DNA of 64,000 nt from Eumeta japonica (lineage: Eukaryota > Arthropoda > Insecta > Lepidoptera > Psychidae): the NCBI GenBank assembly GCA_005406025.1, contig BGZK01001281.1:1-64000 (forward strand), written 5' to 3'. The translations under genes and the position numbers were made by a program. A model generated the notes under the pieces. The model searched no databases, was not told the DNA's origin, and was given only the letters and a program-made list of their open reading frames with translations. Shown piece after piece: positions 47,059-57,712 of the stretch (position 1 is its first letter; each line of letters begins with the position of its first letter).

Positions 47059-50000
47059 TCATAAACGACCTTCAGAAGGTTTTTGTTGAGAGAATGTGTC
47101 AACCAATTTTTGAGCAATAACACATAACTGTTGTAGCAGCTGGTTGTGTTCACGAGTCACCTGAATTTGTTGAGATTCCAGTCGAAGCCTTCCCATTTCC
47201 CGCTCATGGATACGTCTGTCTCGTGCTTCTTCCCGCTCATGTAGGCGCTTATCTCGCGCTTCTTCCAATTCGAGGCGCCGCTGCTCAACAGCTACAAATT
47301 TACTGGCTGCTTGGTTAACTTGTATTAATTTACAATTTCTGCATGAAGCTAGTAGTACTCGACGACGAGGTGAATTTGCAAAAGACCGTGAAGATGCTGA
47401 TGCTTGTGGCGGAGGACTTCGCGGCAGCGGCGGTGATGACGGCGACGGAGGAACTAACGGAGTCGATTGCGAGGGCTGTGACTGAGACGTCAATACTGAT
47501 GAATCTGACAATAAATATGTCGGTCGATTTACTGTAAAACAACGAAAATTATGTTAAATAGTTATTACACATAATCACTGTATTCCTCATTATGCATGCA
47601 CTGCGTGAAATTTATGTAAATGGAATAATATCTGTAGTGAATTCACTCACATTATTGCAAAAGGTTTAATAATTCAATATTGTTATTTATTTTATGAATT
47701 TTCACAATCAATTTTTATTCCTACCCATTTGTTGTTAAGTACATATTTATTTCCTACCTGCTTACATTCAGGTAAATAAAAATTTAGTAATAATTACTTT
47801 GTTATATAACTGAAATTTATCAATGGTTTGTCTTACATATGACAATGAATTTCTTCATATTTTATATAGATTGCCTTTACTGTCTAATGTCATCCTGATC
47901 CTGACTTGCTCTCAATTAAAATTTTATTAAAATCAATTATCATTTTCACTGATTTTTTTTTGTATAGACAAATCTAACCTATTCAAGCAGCAAATAATCT
48001 AACTCTATGTAAAATATAACTCTAATCCACCCAGCCATTCCAGCATGATTGAATGAAAACATCCAAATACAGTGAAGTCTCAATAACTCGAATGTCAAGA
48101 GAAACACAAAAAAATTAGAGTTAACGAGTTTTCGACTTAACAAGAACTTCGAGATACATATGACTGTGTCGACAAGGAACAAACATAACGTTCACAGCTG
48201 TGTTACTTAGAAAGTTTCATGAATGTATTCATTCATTGCATGTGTACAAGACAAAAACAATAGATTAGAAGCCCCGAACCTGAACATTCATTTTGGAATT
48301 TATTGCTATTGTTTCAGGGAATTCCAAGTGAGACGTCATTATATTTTACCAACTACGACTTCAGGAGTCTCCTTTTTGAATTTCGAGCTATAGAGTATAA
48401 ATATGTATTATTAATACTTCATAGGCAAATAACATTTTGTTCGAGTCACAAAGTCTAAATAATTCGAAATACTGCATATTTAGGGGTTCATCGGAAAGGA
48501 ATGGCAATTTTTTTCGACTTACTGAGGATTTCGACTTAACGAGGTTCGAGTTATTGAGATTCCACTGTAAATATACTTTCATGCATATAATACTAATAAA
48601 CAAGTATAAAATCACATGAATTTAATGAAAAAAAATTCCCCTTTTTTCCTACTTCTGTTTTCTTATATTCTGCCCATGTTGTAAAGCCCGATCAACAAAC
48701 CCTCAGATTGAATATGATAGAGAGGCAAATGAGGTCAAAAGATTTAAATGAAGTAATTGAAGATACCTAAATTCTTAGGAAACAGTTTTATTTTTCTTTT
48801 AATCTTTGAAATTTTCTATAACTAGCAGAGACAGACTACAGATTTTCATACGCTACGATCTTTGCATGCTTTACTGACATCATCAATCTTTTCATGCAAG
48901 CTCGTTGGTTTCAGATGTTTAGAAATTGCCCCATTTTTAATATGCTTTTTTCCTTAATATATTCTCCAAAAAATTGAATTCAAATTTATTAACTGTTTGT
49001 CATCCCTCAATCTTCAAACCAAAATTATCTTAAAATCCATCATAAAAATTCTGTGCGAAACTTACTGTATGCATGAGGAATCTCCAACACAAATTGTGTT
49101 TCACTCTTTTCACTTTGAGCACTTGGTTGTGATGGTTCCTAGAAAAAAATAAATTTCACTTTTACAATCATTAAAATATTTTTTTCTCCATAAATATATC
49201 AAGCACAATATAATTAAAATTCATAACTGTAACAGAATACCTACATAATTACATTGTTATTATATGTAGCATGTATAATGATTGTATATTACATAAATTG
49301 ATCGGGACAATGAACATCACTTTTATTTTGTCCTAAATTATAATATGGTAAAGTATTGCAAAGATTCCAAACTAAGCAACAAGTCTTGCATTATGGACAT
49401 CAGACAGTTGATAGAATAAATATACCCTTTTTTTTTTTTGAAATATATACACATTCAAGACAAACATTACTTTTTTAATAAATAATTATGTCTTATGTAG
49501 GAATAGAACCCACATCCCCAGCACAAAAAATAGGGTCACTATAGACATATGTATGTACAAAAAAAATAAATTAAGAGATATAAATTTTAAACAGAAGTAA
49601 ATAGTATAGGTAAATCATTGATGTAGATCAGGACCAAGGTGATCGGTTGAAAAGTTTTTGAAATTTTGATGAGGGAGGCAAATAGTAAAATACAAGAGCT
49701 GCACGAGTGCAATGTAATTTTCGAGAATTAAATAGATAGTGATAGGTTAATTTTCTCTCAATAACTATAAAAATTTTATTTAGATAGGTACAGATGGGAT
49801 ATTTATAAATAATAAAGCCAGATATACAAATCAAACTGTGAATTCTTTGTGTCGTTGTGTAATTAATGATTCTGACAATCATATTATTCATTCTAACAAT
49901 TAATGCTGTTATGGATTGCATAAATGGAATAACTAAATGAAAAATATCAAAATAATTTTCTGCCAAAACAAAATTACATCATAGCATAGGGTTACTGCCA

Positions 50001-53000
50001 AAATTTATTAAGAAAACAAATCAGTTTTTGCCATTTTTTGTCAATAAAATAATATTTATTGTAAAAGAACAGTAAATTAATTTTAATCAAAATATTGTCC
50101 ATCTAGCAACTACTTTTTTTCATCTTTCAGGCAGCTTTTGGATTCCAAGTCTGAAGAACTCCTTATCTTTTGAGGATATCCACGAATCAACCCAATTTCT
50201 GGTATCTTCAAATGATGTGAACCGCTGCTCTGACAAAGCATGTACTATTGACTGGAACAGATGATAGTCTGATGGTGCAATGTTTGGTGAATACAGTGAG
50301 TGGGGTAGTTTCCCAATCAAGTGTTTTCAAATAGTTTTCATCGGAACCTCTACATACAGTCGAGCATTATCACATAGAGGAATAATTTTGTCGTGTCTGG
50401 AGTAGTATTGAGGGCGTTTTTCCTTTATAGCTGGTTCAATCTCATCAATTGTTTGGTATAGAGATTGTTTCGCTTGGATTAAGCAACTCATAATACATCA
50501 CACCCAGCTGATCCCGACAAATACACAACATGAGTTTTTTTTCCATGAATATTCTGTTTTGCTGTGGATGTTGACATGTGGCCAGATAGTCCCCATGATT
50601 TTCTTCTTTTTAGATTTTTATAGTGTATCGACTTCTTATTACCACTGACGATTCGATGTAAAAAACTTTCTTTTTTGTAACTAGCTAGCAGCATTTCACT
50701 CATGCATAATCGGCGTTCAACATCTCTCGGCTTTAATTCGTATGGAACCTAATTACCTTATTTATGAATAATTTCTAATGACTTTAAACAATGTGAGACT
50801 GCTTGCTGAGTGACTTCTAAAGTAAATGCAAGTTCCTTTTTATGTTTGAGACGAATTTTCCACCAATAATTCCTCCAATTCTGCATTCTCATAAATTTTT
50901 GGTCTTCCACTGTAATCTTTGTCTTCTACGTCAATAAAACCGATTTTAAACTTTTCAAACCTCTCACGACATGTTCTCTCACTCAAGGCAGCCTCATTAT
51001 ATGCTTCTACGAGTAGTCGATGTGCCTAAGCTGCAGATTTTTTAAAATTAAAGAAGTAAATAAAAAGTTCCCTGCAAGTGACGCTTATTTGACTCAAATT
51101 TAGACATTTTTGGACAAAAAAAAATGTGATACTAATATGAGGTTAATAATATGATAGAGTTATATTGTTCTTGAAAGAGCAACCTAATTTTCAAGCCGGT
51201 TATCATCTGCGAATTGTAACGTAAGCCTCGTGCCATGCCATCTCTCTCAAAACGGCGGAAACTTATTTGTACTCCTAATAAGTTTTGTGAATAAATACAA
51301 TGAAATTATGATTTGAAAAACACAAAAATTTAATCTAAAGCTCCTAAAGAACTTATGCATAAAAACCACCATAATACACTTAAATGTCTTTTTTCTAAGT
51401 TTGAAATTCCTCTCTCAAAAAACTTTCCACCCTGAATATCTAAAAAATCCTATACTTCAATTTCTACCGCTTAATCATCTTCAAATATTAGTCCTTTCAG
51501 ATACTCCTTCAACCATGGAAATGAATAAAAGTTACTAGAGTCAAAGTTGGGTGAATGTGGATGATGCTCAGATATTTCGAAGTCCGCACCTCGAATTACA
51601 GCCATAGCAATGGCGGATCTGTAAGCCAAGCATTATCTTGATGGAATAAAACAGTTTTTGCTAGTTTGTCTTACCATTTTCTTACACACTCTTTTATTTG
51701 TTTTGCATACAAAGAACCCATCGGTCGACCCGACCCAAAGAACCCGGCTCACGGTCGAGACATTCTATCACAACCACCCATTTACTATCCCAGAAAAGGG
51801 AGCACATGCTTTTTTGTAGCTGATCATTCGCTTTAAATTTATTAGGGGTTGAAGATGATAGATCATTTTCTTGTTATAGACTGTAATTTTGTTTCTGGAT
51901 AGTAATAGTGAAGCCTTGTTTCATCCATGGTTGTAAATCGAGCCAAAAAACTATGGGGATTTTGTTGTAATAGTTCCAAGAAGTTTGAGAAATGTTCAGC
52001 CTGATTTGTTTTTGTGCATTGGTAAGCATTGTGGAGACTGAGCACATAGATATTTTTTTCATCCCCAAATGTTTGTTTAAAATGCTGTGCACACTCCCAG
52101 TCAAATCTTTGTTTCTTTAGCTATAAAACGAATTGTGGCATGATAATCTGCTAAATCAATTTTTTCAACTTTTTTAACATTTCTTCAGTCACTATTGTTG
52201 TTGGGCAACATGACCAAGCGTTATGGTGAATTTTGTTCCACATTTAAATTGGGCATAGCATTGGTAACTGGAGAATACAAGAAAGCATTAGATAAAAGTA
52301 TCTAGTAATTCTTGATTAATTTTTTTTGCAGCACAATTGTTCAAGCACAAATACTCAATAACCATGTGCAATTTAATTTTTTCCATTTTCTACAACACAC
52401 TAGGACAGACTGCACACAAAAGACTTCTATCTTTAAAAAACAAAAGATATTGAAATTATTTCCTTTTTTACAATTTAACCAAAATACCACCTTTAGCAGC
52501 CAGTATTTACTTTCTTTGGTTCCTAAGAGTTTGTATTTTATTCTCAATCTATAGTGGGCATCCCTCGCATAAAGTAAATACATATAAAATTATAATAAGT
52601 ACTGACATTAAGTTCATGATCCTCGGTGTCTGTTTCATCAACCACAGCAGAAATTCCTAAAAGGGCAACTACTCTCTTTTCTAGAGCAGTTAGACTTTGT
52701 CTACTCCTTAGTTCACTAGTACTACTTGCATGTTGCTGCATCAAAAATTTTTTTTTTGTTTTTGTTTTCCAGTCTGCCCAAACCTACAGTCAAAAAAGTT
52801 AAAAGTTGATACAAAATAAACAATTATAATTGCACAAGTAGGTCAACAAAACTTACTTTTTTCCATTTTTCTTCTGACTTCCTCACATCACCACCTACAG
52901 AATTTAATAATATTGTTAGTTCTCGCCACAGCAGATCTGCTCTTAATCGTCCTTGAAGTCCCGGCTGTGGCTTAGAAAGGTCACCGTGCCTGTAACGTTA

Positions 53001-53132
53001 ACAAATATATTAGTCTGCGTTAATTCATTGGTGCTTTAAAACAAAGAATATATTTCTATGTATAAAATACCTTTCCATAAAATCAATGAGAGCTGAAAAT
53101 TGCGACGGCCAACCTCGCAACCGCTGCTCCAT
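47059..53132 (-). CDS. Zeste-type Myb/SANT-like DNA-binding protein, paralogue B
   Basis: Five exons on the minus strand: 53,132-53,071; 52,989-52,857; 52,783-52,607; 49,138-49,066; 47,531-47,059. Each has GT-AG borders and they join to a 305-residue open frame. The Myb/SANT-like domain spans about residues 5-75: RGWPSQFSALIDFMERHGDL, LLWRELTILLNSVGG, then EEKWKKVWADWKTKTKKK, with the tryptophans expected in this fold. A linker QSLTALEKRVVALLG and exon 4 (EPSQPSAQSEKSETQ) follow. The last exon has a proline/serine-rich stretch and a charged coiled-coil-like tail of HERE(E/M) repeats that probably mediates self-association, then SQQKPSEGRL at the end. Zeste-like proteins bind DNA as multimers and regulate transcription; the targets of this one are unknown. 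Both mariners lie in its third intron (52,606-49,139). It seems the better-preserved copy. The ORF could be of transposon origin, since Harbinger elements carry Myb-like genes, but no Harbinger transposase lies inside. Confidence 0.8.
48070..48567. mobile_element. Tigger-like MITE, copy B only
   Basis: Left end CAGTGAAGTCTCAATAACTC, right end CGAGTTATTGAGATTCCACTG, 498 bases, flanked by TA (48,068-48,069 and 48,568-48,569). A sub-terminal TTCGACTTAACGAGG / GAGTTTTCGACTTAACAAG repeat is also seen. The empty site in copy A is at 19,712. Lies in the fourth intron of paralogue B. Confidence 0.9.
50008..51278 (-). mobile_element. Full-length mariner, decayed, in intron of paralogue B
   Basis: Terminal repeats TTAAGAAAACAAATCAGTTT (left) and TTAGGAGTACAAATAAGTTT (complement of the right end) with TA on each side; 1,271 bases. 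The transposase is on the minus strand: HRIVSGNKKSIHYKNLKRRK (about 50,650), then YSPNIAPSDYHLFQSIVHAL (third catalytic D in APSD) and EQRFTSFEDTRNWVDSWI (50,270-50,170). Frameshifts and stops are present. Copy A lacks it at about 22,660, so it inserted after the duplication. Confidence 0.88.
51392..52569 (-). mobile_element. Second mariner, decayed, in intron of paralogue B
   Basis: Absent from copy A, where the flanks join near 22,760. On the minus strand: GSVHSILNKHLGMKKI (about 52,095), NAYQCTKTNQAEHFSNFLEL and LARFTTMDETRLHYYYPETK (52,045-51,870) with the first catalytic D in MDET. The right end reads CTATAGTGGGCATCCCTCG beside CATA; the left end is not sharply defined. A different mariner lineage from 50,008-51,278. 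Confidence 0.75.
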
Positions 53133-53888
53133 TGCTAGATGAAACTAACAAAAAGTACTTTCATAGTCGAAGTTAAATATTATTGAAATTGGTACTCGGA
53201 CTAGTATGTTAAACACATTGCGTGCTTTTAGTATTATTCAAAGGGCTGATTAAATTCTTTAAATATTATATAGGATACGTACCAATAAATAAAAACGTAC
53301 TAGTTAATACCCAAAAACTTGAAACTTTTTACACACATAAATATTTCGCGGCAATAAGCGTCAAATAAGTAAATTGACATCACCATTAGAAACCATAGAC
53401 AATATTAAGGTTATCAAAAGTACGAATAGAGTTAACGTTCGGAAAGTTCTCGTAAGTTTGGCTTAAATTTAGTATCGACAACGTTAGAGCGTTAACGTTT
53501 GTAGAAAATTAGAAATACTACCTAATCCAAGAATTTACTACTTACGTTTCTTCGATAGACATCAAGAACAAATAGCAAATTCAAAAATAGTATTTCACTT
53601 TTTCATTTTTGTACTGTTATGAAGTTAGATTTATATTAGAAAATCTATTTGCCTGTCTACTTAAACAGTTGCGTTGAACGAGGCAAATATTGTGATGGAT
53701 TCAAATTATATAATTGAAAGTTAAAATAATGATATTCAAATTGTCTTTTAGGTTTAGTGTCCGATCGGTTCTTAAAATCTAATTACTTTTTGAACTCGAA
53801 AAACTACATTCTATGTTGCAGCTTCGTCCTAATCGATTGCTTAGTTTAAAAAATTGGTTGCTTGTGAAGTCGGTTTACGAGCGATAAT

Positions 53889-54174
53889 TTTACGTGATAA
53901 CGTCATAAAAAACATTGATAAAAAATTGTACACTTTTATGAATTGAATTATTATCACTTGCCGCAATTGTTGTTGTAATAAACAATGGAAACTACATTAA
54001 CTTTTCACTTCACTTTATAAACAGTTCACGTGTAGGTTGTGGGCGGCCACTGTCTCTCTTCTACTCAAACCTATCGGCCGATGGAATGGAAGAGAGAGCG
54101 ATGCGACAATGAGCCGTGCTTTTTCATGCGCCCAGCCGGTAGTTTTTTGACGTGATAAGAGGTTATCACGTCAA
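53889..54174. repeat. Palindromic-ended repeat, possible MITE
   Basis: A perfect 12-bp stem TTGACGTGATAA / TTATCACGTCAA with loop GAGG stands at 54,147-54,174. A related palindrome, TTTTACGTGATAACGTCATAA, is at 53,888-53,908. The two may be the ends of one element of about 285 bases. A GC-richer centre is at 54,045-54,140. No coding capacity. Confidence 0.5.
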
Positions 54175-57100
54175 CAAAAATTGTTTTATATAGACGATAT
54201 TGAATTAAAACTATTGTATTGAAAATATTGTGTGTAAATCGAATTCTATGATTATATTGTTTTAGTTACAGCCCAAGATCTAATATAATTTAAGTTACAA
54301 TTTGTTATGCCTTGTTACGTAGGGACTAGATATAGAAAAAAGTTATTCAAACGTGTGGAGCCATGGGCATATATTTAAAGTACAAGAAATGAATATGTTC
54401 TGCTTATCTTTTTAACCAACTTCAAAAAAAGGAAAGGAGGTTCTCAATTCGATTGTATTCTTAATTTATTTTTTCATGTTTGTTACCTCAGAACTTCATC
54501 ATTTATTAACCAATTTGGGAATTCTTCATTTAAAAGAATATATTTCCAGATTCGTCCATTTTTCCGAAAATCCAATCCACAAATATTATAAGTATGCGTG
54601 AAGCGATATGTTTACGGCTAAATCAAGCATTTAAATTTAGAAAGTATCAATTAGTGACGTGGAACTCATGAAGAAGGCTAAATGACTTATAACAGCGCAA
54701 ATTAAAATGATTCTGACGAAAGCGGTACCGTCGAACCAATCTGATGATGTAGCCAGAAGGTACGCACCGAAACACCATAAAACAATATAGTTTATATGTT
54801 TGGGCTTATTGGAATGGTCATAAGATGCAAGGCAGACTTGAAATGATTTTTAAACGGCTTCAAAAAAGTAGGAGGTTGTATGTTTGTCTATATATTTTTT
54901 TTATATTTTCAGCTATAATTTTGTCAAATGTGGACAGATTTTTTTTTTGTGTTTGTAAGAGATACTCTCGAGGTTGTCTAGCTTTTGACCTGCTTCTCGT
55001 CGCACATTCACATTTCGTTGACACCAACCCCCCCAAAGTGTTACGTAATTTATGAATGTGATGCTGGATGCTACAGCATTCCTCAAAGGCTAGCTATTAG
55101 GGGATAATACTGCGATTTGTTGTCGTATTTATCTTTAATGGCTATCAGTAAAACCTAATATACACAAAATTAAAATCAATTACATATTGATCTACTTACA
55201 TATTTTTAACCATTTATATAATTCTAACATGACAATCTTGGCAGTAACACATTGGAATTCTAGCGATAACAGTAGAAATAGGGTGAATTAATTTACAGAA
55301 ATGAATGAAAATGTGATTTTCACAAATTGTAAAACTTTTATAATAAAAAGAAAAATAATTTATATATTTTAATAAGAATAATTTGCTAATTGCACTTTAA
55401 TCAAGAATGTCAACACCCTAAGATTACAATGGACAATAAATTCGGGATCAGGTCTTCTTTTCCATTTGCTCAGTACAGAATGCCAGGTCAATTTTATTAA
55501 CTAGGGCTTAATCTACATGCAAAGTAACTAAATAAATTACAAAGTTATAATTATCCAATAATTTAAAAATGAGAAATAAAATAAATTTTAAGAAAAAACC
55601 ATCTTCAAAAACCTATTTAAATAATTTTTTAAATTTGAATAATCTGTTTTCAATAAACTCGAGTAGAAATGCAAGTAGAGCTGCAGGCAACAAGTAAACC
55701 ATATATAAAATTATTTTTTATACTTTTACTCAAATTTTGCGACATCACAGTGCAGATTTAAAGCAAACAATAAATAAAAATAAGAACCGTGCTAAGAACC
55801 CGCGAATGAATGAGTGAAATTAATTTAAACACAAATATATTGTAGTATGGGCAGTCGGTGCGCGAGTTCGATGCGCGCTTGGCCGGTTTTTTTTTATATA
55901 CCATTTGTCTATATTGCAGCTTAATATTCCCAAATAGGTATGCAGTTTTCATTGATGTAGAAAGAGTAGCTTTGCTTTAACAATTATCAAATGACAAGTT
56001 TCAACAATTACTATGAACTTATGAAGAACAATTATAGGACTGAAAAATCGCCACACAATCCATCTCCAGGAGGATGTCCAGTTCATGGTCAGCACTTGTG
56101 AAATTTTCTTCCAGTGGTTGAATTCAATAAGCAATGTGACCTGCTCATTGCCACTTCTAACTTACCGAGACTGATAAGGCAACGTAATATTGTTTTATAC
56201 CTATTGTTTAATTACATATAGATTGTTATATATTTAACTTTGTGCCTAACTAGCTTCAAATATCATATGCTTTGAAATTGTCTGGCAATTGTAAAATATA
56301 AACTTGCACTTAACTGTACTTACATGCAATGTGTTCAATCATGTAATGTAACCAAAAACGAAATAATCCAGAAATTAAAAATCATGCCCACCAATACACA
56401 AAGGTAATAACTAAAAACTATAAAAAAGTTTTGGCGAGTTGCACTAAAGGTAAGAAGACTTATTCCGAAATTAATTGCAAGATATAATAAATGATAATGT
56501 ATATTTGAATTTTTCCATATTAGTTAGAACATTCAAAATATTGGATGAATACTTCACAAGTATCATAATCACAGGTTTCTATCACCCTACTGATAAATTT
56601 TATACTTTTATAATCCTTATTATATTTCAGGTTAAGCCTTGGACATTAATCCCTCCACAATGATCCATGATAGGTTGGGGTCTGCTAGGACCGCCATCAA
56701 CAATGTGATGACAATGCCTGGGCCCAACAATTTAATATGTTGTCTGAAATATGGAATGAGTGGTTTAACTTGACCAAAGTTAAAAACTCATTGATCAATT
56801 TGCCCATATCAAGAGTCGACACTGATACCTTCTGTACAAATTATGTTGAAAGACAATTTGAGAATATAATTTTTTATAGTTTCAAACTCGTATTGGGTTG
56901 AGTTACAGTTTTAACCTTCTGCCTTCTATAACTTTTACACAATGTTATGATATAAGACAATTAGAGACTAAAATAGATGCATCATGATCATTCATAAAGA
57001 TCACTGTAGCCATATATCAAGTCCTGAATTCTTAAGCCATAATATTGCATATATTGCATTGTGTAGCATGCTACATCGAAGATTTGAGAGTTGAGTAAAT

Positions 57101-57460
57101 TTTTTTGTAACCACATTTGTTGCATTCAGAGTAGATATTTTTTTTACAATCAATAAAGACAAAAAAAACATACATGAACCGAGCAACAAAATTCTACTTA
57201 CATCTTTTAATTTCTCAACTATTAAGTGGTAAGCTTCAGCTTTTTTATTTCTATCAGAATATTTTTTACTCTTAATTTTCATAAAAATCTATAAATTTGG
57301 TTAAATATCCTTTGGAATAAATTTACATGTCACTTACTTTCAAATTTTTAGTATTTGTAAACACATGTCGTCTAATAGCAATTTAATGAACTGAAGCATG
57401 GCTTTGAATGACTGTCCACATGCCCAAGTATAACTGCAAACCTGAAACTGCGTTGTTGGC
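54175..57460. other. Intergenic DNA with dispersed repeats
   Basis: Contains ACCAACTTCAAAAAAAGGAAAGGAGGTTCTCAATTCG-type sequence near 54,415-54,455 and GGCTTCAAAAAAGTAGGAGG at 54,856-54,875, a repeat wording common in moths, and a second copy of the GGACATTA...CCGGGACC repeat at 56,638-56,745. The short open frames here are not convincing. No gene is called. Confidence 0.45.
56638..56745. repeat. Second copy of the GGACATTA repeat
   Basis: TTGGACATTAATCCCTCCAC, then ATCAACAATGTGATGACAATGC then CTGGGCCCAACAA. Compare 24,905-25,035. Diverged. Confidence 0.5.
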
Positions 57461-57518
57461 TCTTCAGCAAGTCAACAATCACATAAGCTACGCTTTTGAG
57501 CCTATACGAGCTACCATG

Positions 57519-57604
57519 TTTCCATCTACACATACGCATTTGCCTGCGCAAACTAGTTTGCACAAGTAAACGCACAGGCAAGCACGTATGTGTAGACAGA
57601 CTAA
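57519..57604. repeat. Imperfect palindrome (mini-MITE) just 3' of RpL23A
   Basis: Left arm TCTACACATACG (57,525-57,536) then CATTTGCCTGCGCAAACTAG; right arm TTTGCACAAGTAAACGCACAGG then CGTATGTGTAGA (57,585-57,596). The outer 12 bases are exact complements and most of the inside pairs too. It begins about 110 bases past the RpL23A stop codon, beyond the candidate poly(A) signal. Confidence 0.7.
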
Positions 57605-57680
57605 ACAAAAAAACCTGTTTTCAATAATAGTAAAAATGGTAAGGTTTAAGAAAGAATAGAAAAAAATATAACAATATGTT

Positions 57681-57686
57681 TTTATT
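57681..57686 (-). terminator. Candidate poly(A) signal of RpL23A
   Basis: TTTATT on the plus strand, AATAAA on the minus strand, 27 bases past the RpL23A stop codon. Confidence 0.7.
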
Positions 57687-57712
57687 CTTAAAGTACGGTC
57701 CAATACAGATGT

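Larger units (their letters stand above)
39650..53700. repeat. Segmental duplication, copy B (about 14 kb with insertions)
   Basis: Same order and orientation as 14,900-23,880. It is larger because of insertions absent from copy A: a TIR transposon 41,918-44,889, a Helitron 46,789-47,017, a Tigger-like MITE 48,070-48,567, and mariners 50,008-51,278 and about 51,392-52,569. Removing these leaves roughly the length of copy A. The two copies are direct repeats about 25 kb apart (start to start). Confidence 0.85.

Noticed and set aside
48388..48619. Overlapping frames of 60-75 codons on both strands
   Set aside because: They lie within the Tigger-like MITE and arise from its inverted repeats.
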